64,000 bases of DNA, from the NCBI GenBank assembly GCA_965212245.1, contig OZ243107.1, positions 2,790,001 to 2,854,000 on the forward strand, read 5' to 3'. This document shows positions 1 through 11,500 of this stretch, in pieces. A program made the position numbers and the translations under genes. Every line of letters starts with the position of its first letter. Position 1 is the first letter of the stretch. Origin of the DNA: CAKZNE01 sp040222435 (GTDB lineage Bacteria; Bacteroidota; Bacteroidia; Flavobacteriales; Schleiferiaceae). The notes beneath the pieces were generated by a model that saw only the letters and a program-made list of their open reading frames with translations, searched no databases and was not told where the DNA came from.

Positions 1-1
1 T

Positions 2-217
2 AAGCTCTTTCACAACGAAATTATCAATGACCATGAAGTCTTGCGAAAGGAAGAGCTGCAGTATAAAAATATACCGGACGTTCGCCAGCTTGGTAAAAAT
101 GAGGTGGAAAACAATTACCGAAGGATTAAGCAGGAAGTCCGGGACATCATAGAAATTGAAATGGAACGCATTTACAATAGTCCTGAACTTGCCCATTTGC
201 TGATTGTGGATGAATAA
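2..217 (+). CDS. C-terminal end of an unidentified protein (cut by window edge)
   Basis: An open frame enters from the left edge and stops with TAA at 215-217, giving the last 71 residues of a longer protein. The fragment is highly charged and probably helical, rich in Glu, Lys and Arg, with segments such as NNYRRIKQEVRDIIEIEMER, and ends in LLIVDE. I do not recognise a family. No membrane segment or cysteine motif is visible. The true start lies outside the window, so function cannot be judged; a cytoplasmic tail or a coiled-coil region would fit the composition. Confidence 0.55.
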   Translation, partial: KLFHNEIINDHEVLRKEELQYKNIPDVRQLGKNEVENNYRRIKQEVRDIIEIEMERIYNSPELAHLLIVDE

Positions 218-796
218 ACAGCTTAACCGATACACAACAAAAGCTCAATGCTTTTAAATATCTTCGCAAAGACATTTGAATTATTGCGTTAACAAATCCT
301 GTAACTGAAAACTACGAAACTTCAATTGTACACGGGATTAAGTTGGACGCCACCGTATGAGTGGGTCTGGATTTTCTGTGTACAGGGTATTCGTAGTACC
401 TCAGTTATGGATTGGCCATGGCCCACGCTGCATTTTACTCTACAGCGTAGGCAGATAAAACTCTGCTTATGGATTCTATCCATCTTAAAACCTATGAGGT
501 TTTAGCCTTTTCCATTGTCCGTAAACAATGGGAAAAGAAAAAGATCATTGCCAAATCCCGAGAAAAACTACAGGACTACTTACAGGACATGGGATACTCA
601 GAATATAAGACAATTAAGGAGTCTTAAGGAATGTGTTAAACCTTAACATCTAAGAACGATCTTTCAATAATATCTTTATTTTTATCTCTATTCCGGGAAT
701 AAATGATTGGTTCATTTGTTTCCTGGTAGCTCAATAGCAGATCTGGGAGGAAAGCGTTGAACGAGTTTTGTTTTAAACTTAAAAAACGCTGCTAGT
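218..796. other. intergenic stretch, mostly without recognisable content
   Basis: About 580 bases between the left-edge gene and the first T9SS gene. Apart from one short open frame (469-627), I see no RNA gene, no clear promoter of the TAnnTTTG type and no inverted repeat with a T tail. Its position beside an accessory toxin region makes it a plausible remnant zone, but nothing in it proves that. Confidence 0.4.
469..627 (+). CDS. possible small protein or gene remnant, 52 residues
   Basis: ATG at 469 opens a 52-codon frame ending TAA at 625-627. The product is basic (many Lys, plus Arg), starts MDSIHLKTYEVLAFSIVRK and has no signal peptide or hydrophobic segment. No family is recognised. 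The codons look normal, but the length is close to what chance allows, and no ribosome-binding feature supports it. It may be the tail of a decayed gene belonging to the accessory region. Confidence 0.25.
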   Translation: MDSIHLKTYEVLAFSIVRKQWEKKKIIAKSREKLQDYLQDMGYSEYKTIKES

Positions 797-2584
797 ATGC
801 CTGCCTTAGTATTTTTGCCTCGTGCATTTAAGGGGTTTCTGATTCTCTTCATATTTTGTAGTGGTACTATAAGTGCCCAACTTTTAGAACACCACCCGGA
901 AAAGTACTGGCTCCGTTCCCAATCCACAACATCCTATAACAGTTTGATTCCAGCCAACTTCATAGGTAACTACCCAACCCTGAACTTTTCTCAAGATGAT
1001 TATCAAAAGCAACTTAAAGGCATAGCCGAAGAACCTTCCGGCACCCTATTTCTGGTACTCAAGAATCAGGGCGATCTTTCCACGGAAAAGCCCCTGTTAC
1101 AAATAGGTCGCTTTGTGATCTATACCAACAAGGTACTACTGGACGGACAAGAGCTTTCTATAGATACCATCAACGATAAAGCTTCTATTCTGCGGCTCAA
1201 TTTTCAGGCCCGGCCCAACCAGCTCTTTATCGCTCCACGAGTACGAATCCATGAAGATGTACATATATCCGAGATCATCTTTTACGACCGTATGCTGGAG
1301 CCCGAGCAAAGACGTATTGTTGAGTCTTACCTCGCGATGAAATACTCTGTGAACATCACCGATAACACCAACCCCGAATTAAGGGATTACCTTGACATCT
1401 TCAAGAATAAGGCCTGGTCCTCCCGTTTGGATGGCTTATACAATCAGGAAGTATTAGCCTTAGGACGGTTGGATACCATTGGCTTTTACCAAAGCCAGAC
1501 CTACAGCTCCGATGCCCATAGCATTAGCCTGAGCCTGCAACCCGAGGCAGAACCCGGAGTCATGCCTGAACTGGAAATGGAAGACGGTTCCCTGCTGATC
1601 CTTTCCCGAAAAGAACAGGAGGCCCTCCAACAAGATTGCGGGAGCAGCCCCGAGGTGAACACCTGGAAGTTGCGGCTGATCAACTGGCAATCCAAAGAAC
1701 CTACCCTCTATCTCACCCTGGATACTATCCTGGATAGCGCCCAACAACCTTTGCTGACCGATGGAAGCACAACGATCCCCCTTAAAACCGTAGAATTAGC
1801 TAGGCATACCCAATTAGCCATCCCCTTAAATAAAATGGAAACCAGAGGAGATTTATACCTCACTCTGGGAGTCCCTGAACAGGAATGCGATCCTCTGGCT
1901 GAAGTGCTGATCAGAGATTGTGACCCGATGGATTCTACAGCCAACCAAGTGTACATACAAGTACAGCCGGAAGCTTTACCGGCTACCCTCAACTTAGTCA
2001 ACCTGAATACCAAAGAAGCCCTGCAAACCGACTTGAATGATCCGGCCATATTAATCGGTCAATTAGGAGCCGGACAGTACCAACTAAGCCTCTCCAACGA
2101 AAACCGTCTACTCTCCGATAAAGTATTCCACCTGGGGAGCTGTGAAAATGAACTCTTAGCAAGTGCTACCGATAATCCCAACCCATTTGAAAATATTGAA
2201 GGAAGCCCCTCCTGGGTGGTATCTGCCCTACCCGGAAACGGGCCTTCCGAACTCAATGAGGAAAACGTTGATGCCTATTTAAAATCCCTGGGCATTGATC
2301 CTAATACCACGGACCAGGTGGTACAAAAAGGGATCGAAGTCTATCCTAATCCCGGATCACGCTTCGCCCCCGTCAGTTTTAGGTTAGGAGGACTGTCAGG
2401 AATATCCTTTACTGTTCAGATATACGATAGTAAAGGGAACCTGATGGCCCGAAAGGAATTCACTCCCCAAGGCGAGATGTCGGAGTTTCGACATCGTTTT
2501 CGGGTGGACGGCTCCTACTTTATCCGCTTTATCTCTGCGCAGCACTCAGAGACCAAGCATCTACGCATCAAGTCCAATTTATAG
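797..2584 (+). CDS. secreted protein with LamG-like front and T9SS type A sorting domain
   Basis: The 595-residue product begins with a signal peptide (about residues 1-27, ending TISAQ). Residues about 168-190 carry the segment EPEQRRIVESYLAMKYSV, which recurs in Bacteroidota surface proteins with jelly-roll (concanavalin/LamG-like) N-terminal modules. The last 80 residues, from IEVYPNPGS, are a T9SS type A sorting domain ending in a basic strand. The protein should therefore cross the outer membrane through T9SS and be released or lipid-anchored. It stops only 15 bases before the giant RHS gene and is probably co-transcribed with it, so it may be a partner of the toxin. That link is inference from position. 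The ATG at 797 is chosen because it precedes the signal peptide directly. Confidence 0.8.
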   Translation: MPALVFLPRAFKGFLILFIFCSGTISAQLLEHHPEKYWLRSQSTTSYNSLIPANFIGNYPTLNFSQDDYQKQLKGIAEEPSGTLFLVLKNQGDLSTEKPLLQIGRFVIYTNKVLLDGQELSIDTINDKASILRLNFQARPNQLFIAPRVRIHEDVHISEIIFYDRMLEPEQRRIVESYLAMKYSVNITDNTNPELRDYLDIFKNKAWSSRLDGLYNQEVLALGRLDTIGFYQSQTYSSDAHSISLSLQPEAEPGVMPELEMEDGSLLILSRKEQEALQQDCGSSPEVNTWKLRLINWQSKEPTLYLTLDTILDSAQQPLLTDGSTTIPLKTVELARHTQLAIPLNKMETRGDLYLTLGVPEQECDPLAEVLIRDCDPMDSTANQVYIQVQPEALPATLNLVNLNTKEALQTDLNDPAILIGQLGAGQYQLSLSNENRLLSDKVFHLGSCENELLASATDNPNPFENIEGSPSWVVSALPGNGPSELNEENVDAYLKSLGIDPNTTDQVVQKGIEVYPNPGSRFAPVSFRLGGLSGISFTVQIYDSKGNLMARKEFTPQGEMSEFRHRFRVDGSYFIRFISAQHSETKHLRIKSNL

Positions 2585-2599
2585 TAAACCAAACCTACC

Positions 2600-5500
2600 A
2601 TGTTACAACGTATCAACTCCATAGCGAGCCTGTTTCTTATTGTCCTGTTTCTTTTACCCGATGGTGTTCGGTCTGCCCAAGCCTGGGGTCAGTTTGCTCA
2701 AAGCTTTGACGAACCGCTTCGATATAGTGGAACCTTAAGCCTGGTACCCGAAAAACAACCTAGCCCAATCAGTGGCCAGCCTGAGCCAGTCATTACCAAA
2801 CATAGCCCGGCCAATAATGCCGTACAAACCTTCACCGCTATAGAGGAAGTGGCCTATCTGGGTAATCACCCTTCCGATCCTATGAATCAGGCAGCCAATG
2901 ATGTGTTCCGCGTGGAGGTGAAAGGACTTACCCAGGAAAAATACGCCACCCTGAGCTACGAGGTCAACGGTTTAGCCAATGGCTTAAATCTGCCCAAATC
3001 CATCAACGGAGCACCTTCCTACGTAGGAGCAAAACTGGAAGTGGGAGAAGATTGGCAGAAGGTAGAGCAAGCTGTTCCTGTTTCCCAATTAAACGAAGGG
3101 ATCAACTTGATACGTTTCCACACCCCTCATTTATTCCCTTCCTGGGTGGAAGTGAAGAATGTACAGATACAACTTAGCGATGAAAGCATTAAAAGTCTCA
3201 CTTTAACCCAAATTGTGCGGCAGGCAGCCCAGGAAGAGAGCTTTACGGCTAAGCTGGATGAAACTGCGCTTACTTCCTATCGTGTGGAGGACATAGATAT
3301 GCCCGCCATTCCCCGCAACATCGTAAACGTGACCCGTGATGGTTGGGGGTATTTGGTGGCCGGTAACAGAGATCAGGTAGTACAAATCAAACTGGGTGTA
3401 GACCGCGCAAAAGTACCGGCCGGCACCGGTATAGAGGAAGTGCAGATCTTTTATTTTGATCACTCCTCCCACACCTGGCAAATTACTCCGTCTGAAAACA
3501 TAGCGATGGACAAGGCCGATATGGAAGGTCAAGGCCCCGGTGGTACCGATTACTTTGCCGGACTGATCAAGACCCCGGAAATGCCCGAGGCCAGTGCCTT
3601 TATGCCCACCACAATCAGCGACATTAAAGCCGCTAACCCGGCAGCGGAAATGCACCTGATCCAGCCCCCTTCAGTTAGCCAGACCGGGGAGGCCCAAATC
3701 AACTACCCGCTGGTAGTGCCCGAAGGCCGTCAGGGGATGACCCCCAATATCAACCTGAATTACAATAGCGATGCCGGTACCGGATGGATGGGAATAGGCT
3801 GGAATATCAACGTGCCAGCGGTAAGGATAGACACGCGTTGGGGTGTGCCTACATTTGATGCCACCCTGGAGAGTGAGGTGTACAGCTTGAACGGAGAATC
3901 ACTGACCATGGAGGGTGGGATCAAAGCCAACCGTAACCCGGGTAACCGGCCTGCCCTGGATAGTGTGCATTTCTTTACCCGGACTATGCACGGCTATAAA
4001 AAGATCATCCGCTATGGCACCGCTACCACCAATTACTATTGGGAAGAAGTGTCAGCCGGAGGTACGCACTTTTATTATGGTACTACTGATGGAAACAGCC
4101 TGGATACGAACGCAGTTTTGAAGGATGGCTCAGGCAACGTATTACGCTGGTACCTCAAGCGTGTAGAGGATAAGTGGGGGAACAACATCACCTATAATTA
4201 TACCACGTACCACAACAATAGCAGTGGCAATATCAAAAGTGGTGGTAAGCAAAGAGTGTTGGGTAACATCCGTTACACCGGTCACGGCACCACTGCGGGC
4301 AATTATGAGGTGGTTTTTGAGACCAGCGGCAACCGCATGGACGGTCGGGTAATGATGAATCTGGGAGAAAAACTATTGGACGACCGCCAACTGGATGCGG
4401 TTAAGGTGAACTATTACGACAATGGCACTCCTCAGGAAGTCAAGCGTTTTGACTTTCATTACATCAACGGTGATTTTGATGTACATCCTTTACTGGAGAA
4501 AGTGGTGGAGTACCGTGATCAAAAGTATTTCTACAAGCACACTTTTGACTATTACAACGGTGATTTACGTTTTAACTACCAGCAAAACCTGCACGCTGGA
4601 GACCGGAATAATATGCTGTTCAAGGATATTCCCAATTCCATGGATGGTCATAAGCAGGCTCTTTTTGATGGTTTTAAACCCTCAGGCATCAATACCACAA
4701 CCACCCGGGGAGGAAGTGGTGGCGGTGGCGGTGGACTGGGGCTCGCACTTGGTTCCTGGCCTGTGCCGGACAAGACCTTTGCGTTTTCTTTTCGCCTGGG
4801 TTGGGGAAACCGGTACACCCGCGATAAAGTAAGTCTGGAAGATATGAACGGTGATGGTTTGCCTGATTTGGTTTACGACCGTAAAAACGGGGGTGCTAAT
4901 TACGCACCTCTAAGACTGAGCCAAGCGGGGTACTTAGATTTCAAGGGTGAAAATGATATTGATTACTATGCGGATCTACTAGAATCGAATACCAGCGATT
5001 TTACCTATGGCTTTGATTTTACCCTACCCTTAAGAGTTCTTTATTACGGGCGTAACTGGAAGGATTCTAAAACCGAAACCAGTCGCTATTTAACCGATTA
5101 CAATGCAGATGGGATAAAGGACCTGGTGGTGCCTAATGGTCAAAGTTCCAGTATGGTACTATTTGGAGAAGTATCTCCTTCGGGTAAGGTGAGCTTCAAC
5201 CCCTCCAGTGAACATACCCCTAACCCGGTGGTAAAAGGGCAAAGTCCGGCCACTATTCCGATTCCCCAGGATACCTTAAAAGACCTGGAGATCGTACGCA
5301 CCTGGATAGCCCCGTATTCCGGTAGTGTTACCATAAGTGGTTCCGTGGAGCTCGACTATACCACCGATGATTATGTGTATGCCGCTATTCAGAAGAATAG
5401 TAGTTACCTGACGGGTATGACCGCCATTACCGATACGGTTCTGCCTACTGATATGAGCATTATCAACAGTTTTGCGGTGAATAAAGACGATACCCTCGTC

Positions 5501-8500
5501 TTTCGCCTACGTAGCAACCAAAACGGTTATGGGGACCTGGTACACTGGAACCCGGAAGTAACCTATACCTCCGGCACCAATACCGATGGAAATGGCACGG
5601 ATTATGGGCAAACGGATTACGAAGAAGCTTTTTTATTGTCTGCTTATGAGGGAGTTCAATTCCTGGCTGATCGAAGTTTCAGGATTAACTGGCCGAATTT
5701 CACCGTACCCCAGCTCAGTGACAAAGTAACCTTGCGTATCCGGGTAAGGGCCGAAGATACTGATGATGGCAGCGTAATAGTAGACAAGGTCTATGATTAT
5801 GTGATCCCCCCGTCTACCCAAAAGACCCCTTTGCCATCACAATTCAAAGAGCCCGGGCAAAGCACGGCCCCGGCCTTTATGCAAAGTATGACCACCATAC
5901 CCGATGTAGATGCCGATCCGCAATACCTGGGGACGGTAACTTTTGAAGTGCTGAGTACTTCCAATGTGGACTGGCAGGATATAGACTGGCGTCCCGAGGT
6001 GGAATTCGGTCCTGAGTGCGGGGAGGCAGATGCGGTTAAATACCCTACTGTGTATTACCAGACCTACAACCGCGTGGCCACTATGAATGCACCACACTCC
6101 ACCTCTTCCTACAGTGCTGGTACAGACCTGGTGGTATGGCCTGCTTTTAATACCAGTGATTTCACCGAGATTTTTCACGATGATGAATTGGGAGGAGGGC
6201 ATAATTACCACGCCTATATGGTGGTAAAGGGTAATACCAAAGTATTGCAGGCGGTATACCTTAAAATATTTGAGAACTCCGTTTCTTATTATGAATTGCC
6301 AACGGTATTCGGAGATCAACCCACCACTACCCTTAATCTAAGCCAGGCGGCAACCGGCCATACCTTTTCATCGTCTGTTGTTACCGGAACCAATCTTTAT
6401 GTAGAGTTCTTTGCTCCCAATCCCCGGATCGGGAAGATGCTGGCAGATCATGCTGTTCCCAATATTTATGACGTAGTGGATGGAGGTACGGGTGAGGCTA
6501 TTGAAATCTCAGGCTTCAATGTTTTCTTTGAGCAGCGCAGTGAATTACAGGACTACCTATTGGGCTGGGGCCAATTCTGCTGGAGTCAACTAACCGCTCA
6601 GGCAATACCCACTGCAAAAATGAGAAGCCCCTACACTTCTCTCGCAGAGAATAATGATTACAGCAGCGGGGAGCCCCCAAGTATCCAGGATCTGGAAAAT
6701 AATGAACAACTAAACAGTCAAAATCCGATGGAACAGGAATTTTGGTTGCTACAGGCTACAAGGGGCGAGAAGGAACTTAACGAAGGCTCACCTATACCAA
6801 CCAGTATGTTTGAAGACCGGACAACCTTAGACCGCTGGGCTTTTTTAGGTACATATGTGGGAGCGTACCGCTATGATGGAATGACCATACCCGGCAAGTT
6901 AGCTGAGCCACCTCGCGAGATAAATACCCAACCTTTGCCTACCCCGGGTACCTACGGTGCTATTGCCTATCCACAGATTCAAACGTCTTTTACATTAAGC
7001 CAAACCTCCGGTTCAGCTATAAGAGGTGCAGGTGTAAGCTATGTTCCATCTGAGACTATTGAAGATGCGGAGAAATACCATAGCAAGACGATATCCTCTT
7101 TTATGGATGTGAATGGGGATGGGTATCCAGACCTGCTTTCAGGTATAGTTACCGATTCTTTGGTGATCACTTCCACGGATCCTCTAGGAGGGCATAAAGA
7201 TTATCATCATGTGCTAGACATTAGTCAATCAGGGATGACCAAATCCATAAATGTAAGCCAGGGATCAGTAGCCAGTGGTACGTTTATTAACAATGACAGG
7301 CGCTTTACAAACATCGCAACCCTTGGTACAGGTATTTCGCAAAGCCTGGGACATACGGATAGCGAAGCAGAATGGCAGGATATAAACGGAGACGGTTTGC
7401 CGGATCGCATTCATAAATTAAGTAAATCGGCACTTAGTCTTGAATTGAACAATGGAACCGGGGTAGCCCCGGGAGTAACGATTAGTAATGCCACAACCAG
7501 TCATTTGCTGAATTACAATGAGGGTGTAAATGATATCCTATTTAGCATAGCGGGGCAGGAAGCCTGGGCGGGTCTGAGTTATACCCATGGCTCCAATGTT
7601 CAACGCCTTAATTCTGAATCTGAGAAAACGATGGTGGATATCAATGGAGATGGGTTGGTGGATATGCTGGAAAAAGTAGGAACGAATGTACAATTGTACC
7701 TGAACAATGGTACCTCTTTTAACCTGTATACTTCCACTGGAATCTCGGATATTCCGGATCTGAACCGTACTGAGGGTCTTGGTGTGGCCACTACCGGAGG
7801 AGGTACTTTTGCTTTTCCGGTTCTCCTCTTCCTGTTTTTCAATCTGAAGGCCACCGTTTCAGGGGATGGACAGGGGGAATTTGCCGTAAACAAGAGTACC
7901 TCCACTTTTAAGGATATGAATGGCGATGGTTACCCGGATATGATACGCCATGACGATGATGACGGATTACTGGTGTATTTATCGGCCATTGGTAAAAGTA
8001 ACCTGCTAAAAAAGGTGACTAACCCATTGAAGGGGAGCTTTACCATGAATTACAAGAGGGTGGGTAACCGCTATGGTTTGTATGATACGGAAGTCCATAT
8101 CCATACTACCCCTGAGAATGACCGGATGGTGTGGGATATGCCGGAAAGTAAGTGGGTTATGGATTCTCTTATTGTGGATGACGGTCTGTATATGGAGAAT
8201 AGTTCCCGCGATGATATTGACGGTTGGGATGACAGGGCCTACAGCTTTGCCTACGATGGAGGTATCAAAAGCCGCAGGGAACGGGAGTTTTTAGGGTTTA
8301 CCCGGGTAGAGACACGGCACCGGCCCAATAGGGAGGACGTTCCTCCTTATTCAGCTCAAGACCACAAAAGAAAATTCTGGATTTCTAAAGTAAATGATTA
8401 TTTCCGTCCTTCTAATAATGATCATAGTTACCGCAAACGTTTTGAGCATATGCGCGGCCTCTCTCCAAGTAATTATACCCTGTTGTGTGAAGAATGGAGA

Positions 8501-11500
8501 GCCCCGGATGGTGATGGAGGGCCAATAGTTCTGTTTGATACAATTACCCTCATATCCCAGGATAAACGTGAATACGAGTTCCAGGAAGTCAGTACCGACC
8601 GCACGGACAACCTCAATTTCAACCGTGTGTATAAGGATGGTAACGATGAGTTTGTAGCCGTGAACTGGAATACCGTTTCTGAGACCCAGACCCTGTTCCC
8701 CGCTGTTATCGCCACTGAGCACATTGCTGCGCCTGATCTTACCCCTTGGTATGATAAGCAGAATATTGATCAATACCTCATGAACCGTTACGAGTACAAG
8801 TACGACAACTACTTCAATGTGGTAGAAAAGGTAGATGAAGGTTTATCTGCCGATGTGAGTGTTCAGAAGGTCATAGTCGATACCCTATTTGTGGAGGAAT
8901 ACGAATACTATGAATTCGAATATACCCAGGCTGATGCTATAAATGGCAATTCCCCTTTTACAGAATTGCTGTATACCGACCCTGTAAGCGGGGATCAATG
9001 CTACCTGGTAACCTTTGAGGATTTTGATGCGGATACCGTCTGTCTGCCATCTTATTTTGTGAATCCCCCGGAAGAGCCCTGCTGGGACCCTGACCCATCC
9101 AGTGGTGAAGGTCCAACCTATACTCTTGTCTTGCGCAAACTGGTTCGCGACACTGTACTAGTAGAGGAGGAGCAACACAGTACCAACTTCAAAGCTCCTA
9201 TCATCGCCCACATGGAGTACTTCCTGCCGGATGAGGCTGCTGGACGTACCAACGCTTTACAAGACCATAAAATCTACATTGGTGATATCCAGAACGGTCT
9301 GACGCGACATGCCCATATGGATAATCTCACCCCTAATAAGAAAGCGGTGGAGACTATGGCCCATTATGCCGATGGTAGCATCAAATCACTGACTGAATTC
9401 ACTTATGATGTGTATGGAAATGTCACCCAATTGATTGGCCCACCTAACCATCAGAATCAACAGCTAACCGTTAGTTTTACCTATGACGGTGAAGTGAAGC
9501 AATTCATCACAGGCGTTTCGAATTCCTATGGGGAGCGCATATGCAGGAATTACGATTACACCAACGGTAAGAAGTTAAAAGAAGTGGATGTAAACGGTCA
9601 TGCTATGGGGTACCACTACGATGATTTTGATCGGCTGATTGGTGTTTACGGACCTAAAGCTTTCCATAACAGCGGTTATGCTGCTACTATTGCCTTTGAC
9701 TATTTCCCCATCGGGATAGATTCAGCTATGGCTATCAGCGGTTCTGAATACCGCCTGGGCGTACCCGTGGCTATTACCAGCCATAATGTGAACCCCCGTG
9801 AACTGGCTAATGAGCCTGTCAGTTGCTGGAACGGGGTGGAGGGAAATCCCGCGAATGATTGTGCGGCAGTCTGTGATTTCGGAAGCCGTCCGGCCATCTT
9901 GGACCCGCTTAAAACGGCCACCTTTATGGACGGTCTCAAAAGAGTAGTGCAAGTGAAGAAGGAAGTGCCGAAAGACAGTGCCGGAGTAGCCAACGTCAAA
10001 CAAATGCTGGTAAGTGGCATAACAGAATACGACCGCCAGGGACGGGATAGTACCCTAAGCTTACAGGTTGAAGAATTGATTTCCGGCAGCTATCCCTTAG
10101 GTAAGTTGAACACTCAAAAAAGCAGTTCCTACCAGGTTAAGTCGGCTTATGACTATATCGGTCGATTGGAAAAACAGGATTTGATCCGCGAATCTTCCGG
10201 TAGCTATTCTGAGGTGCTGATGGACTACACCTGGACGAACCTGGATGGCACGGATACCTACAACATACTGACCAATTTTGAAGGTCAGAACGTTCGTTCT
10301 TACCACAATTCTAAAGGTCAGGAAATAGCCTCCACCCAGTCCGGTGCCGGCACCACCTATTTTACCTTTGATCCACTGGATCAGTTGTTGAAAGTCATCG
10401 ATCCGGTAGGAGACAGTGTAAAATACCAATACGACTTTATGGGCCGGGTAACCCAGGAAGAACATACGGATAAGGGAACCACCGTTTTTACCTATGACAA
10501 AGCCAATAATATACGGACTATTGAACGTGCTGAAATAGCTCCCAGCACCATTCAGATGAACTATAACTATAACCGTCTTACCCAACGCACCTATCCCAAT
10601 TCCAATGGCATTAACCAGGTCCGTTATACCTATGGCAGTCGTAACGATGGCAAGAATGGGGCAGGCAGGGTTGTGCAATGCATACAAGGAATAAACTTTA
10701 AGGTAGAATACTATAAATATGATGACCTGGGGAACCTGGTTTACGAAAAGAAAAGCCTGAAAACCCCACAAGCAAAACTGCGTCATTTTACCACCGAATT
10801 TGAATACGATTCCTGGGGCCGTATCCAATGGATGAAATACCCGGATGAGGAAGAGGTGAACTATGTGTATGGACTAAGCGGAGAGTTAGAAGGGATCAAT
10901 CCAGCCTCCATGACACCCACCCCGGATAACCCCATAATAGATAGTATTCGCTACGATGGTTTTGAGAATATAAGCCGGATTAGGTATGGCAATGGCACTC
11001 AAACCAATTTCACCTATGATGGATATGCCAAGCGGTTAAGCACCCAGCAACTTGATGTGACCGGTGGAAGGTTGCTTGATAAGACCTTTACCTACAATGC
11101 CACTAACAATGTGCATACGGTTGTCAATACCGCCAGCGGCATTACCGTAGGATCGGTTAAATTCGGAGGGGAGTACGATCATACCTATACCTATGACAAT
11201 GCCAACCGTTTAACGCAGAGTATCTCTGATTATGGAGATCCGGACCAAAACAATAACCAGAACTACCTGGAATTGAATATGACCTACAATGCGGACGGAG
11301 GTATAAACAGTAAAGAGCTGATCAATCTGGATCGCCAGGGTAGTTCGCTGTTGTATCATAATTATGACAATGACTATACCTATCAATCCGCCAAACCCCA
11401 CCAGTTAGATCGCACTGACCCTAGTCATGGCTTAAGCCATGTGAAATATCAATACAATGATGAGGGAAGCATTACCCAACAAACGGATTATATAGGCAGC

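Noticed and set aside
712..927. Leftward 71-codon frame overlapping the start of the first T9SS gene
   Set aside because: Overlaps a well-supported signal peptide coding region and shows no domain; treated as a chance frame.
10097..10828. Long leftward open frame (243 codons) inside the RHS gene, and similar antisense frames throughout it
   Set aside because: Opposite the coding strand of a clear repeat protein; the product is a hydrophobic mirror of the YD-repeat codons with no family or start signal.
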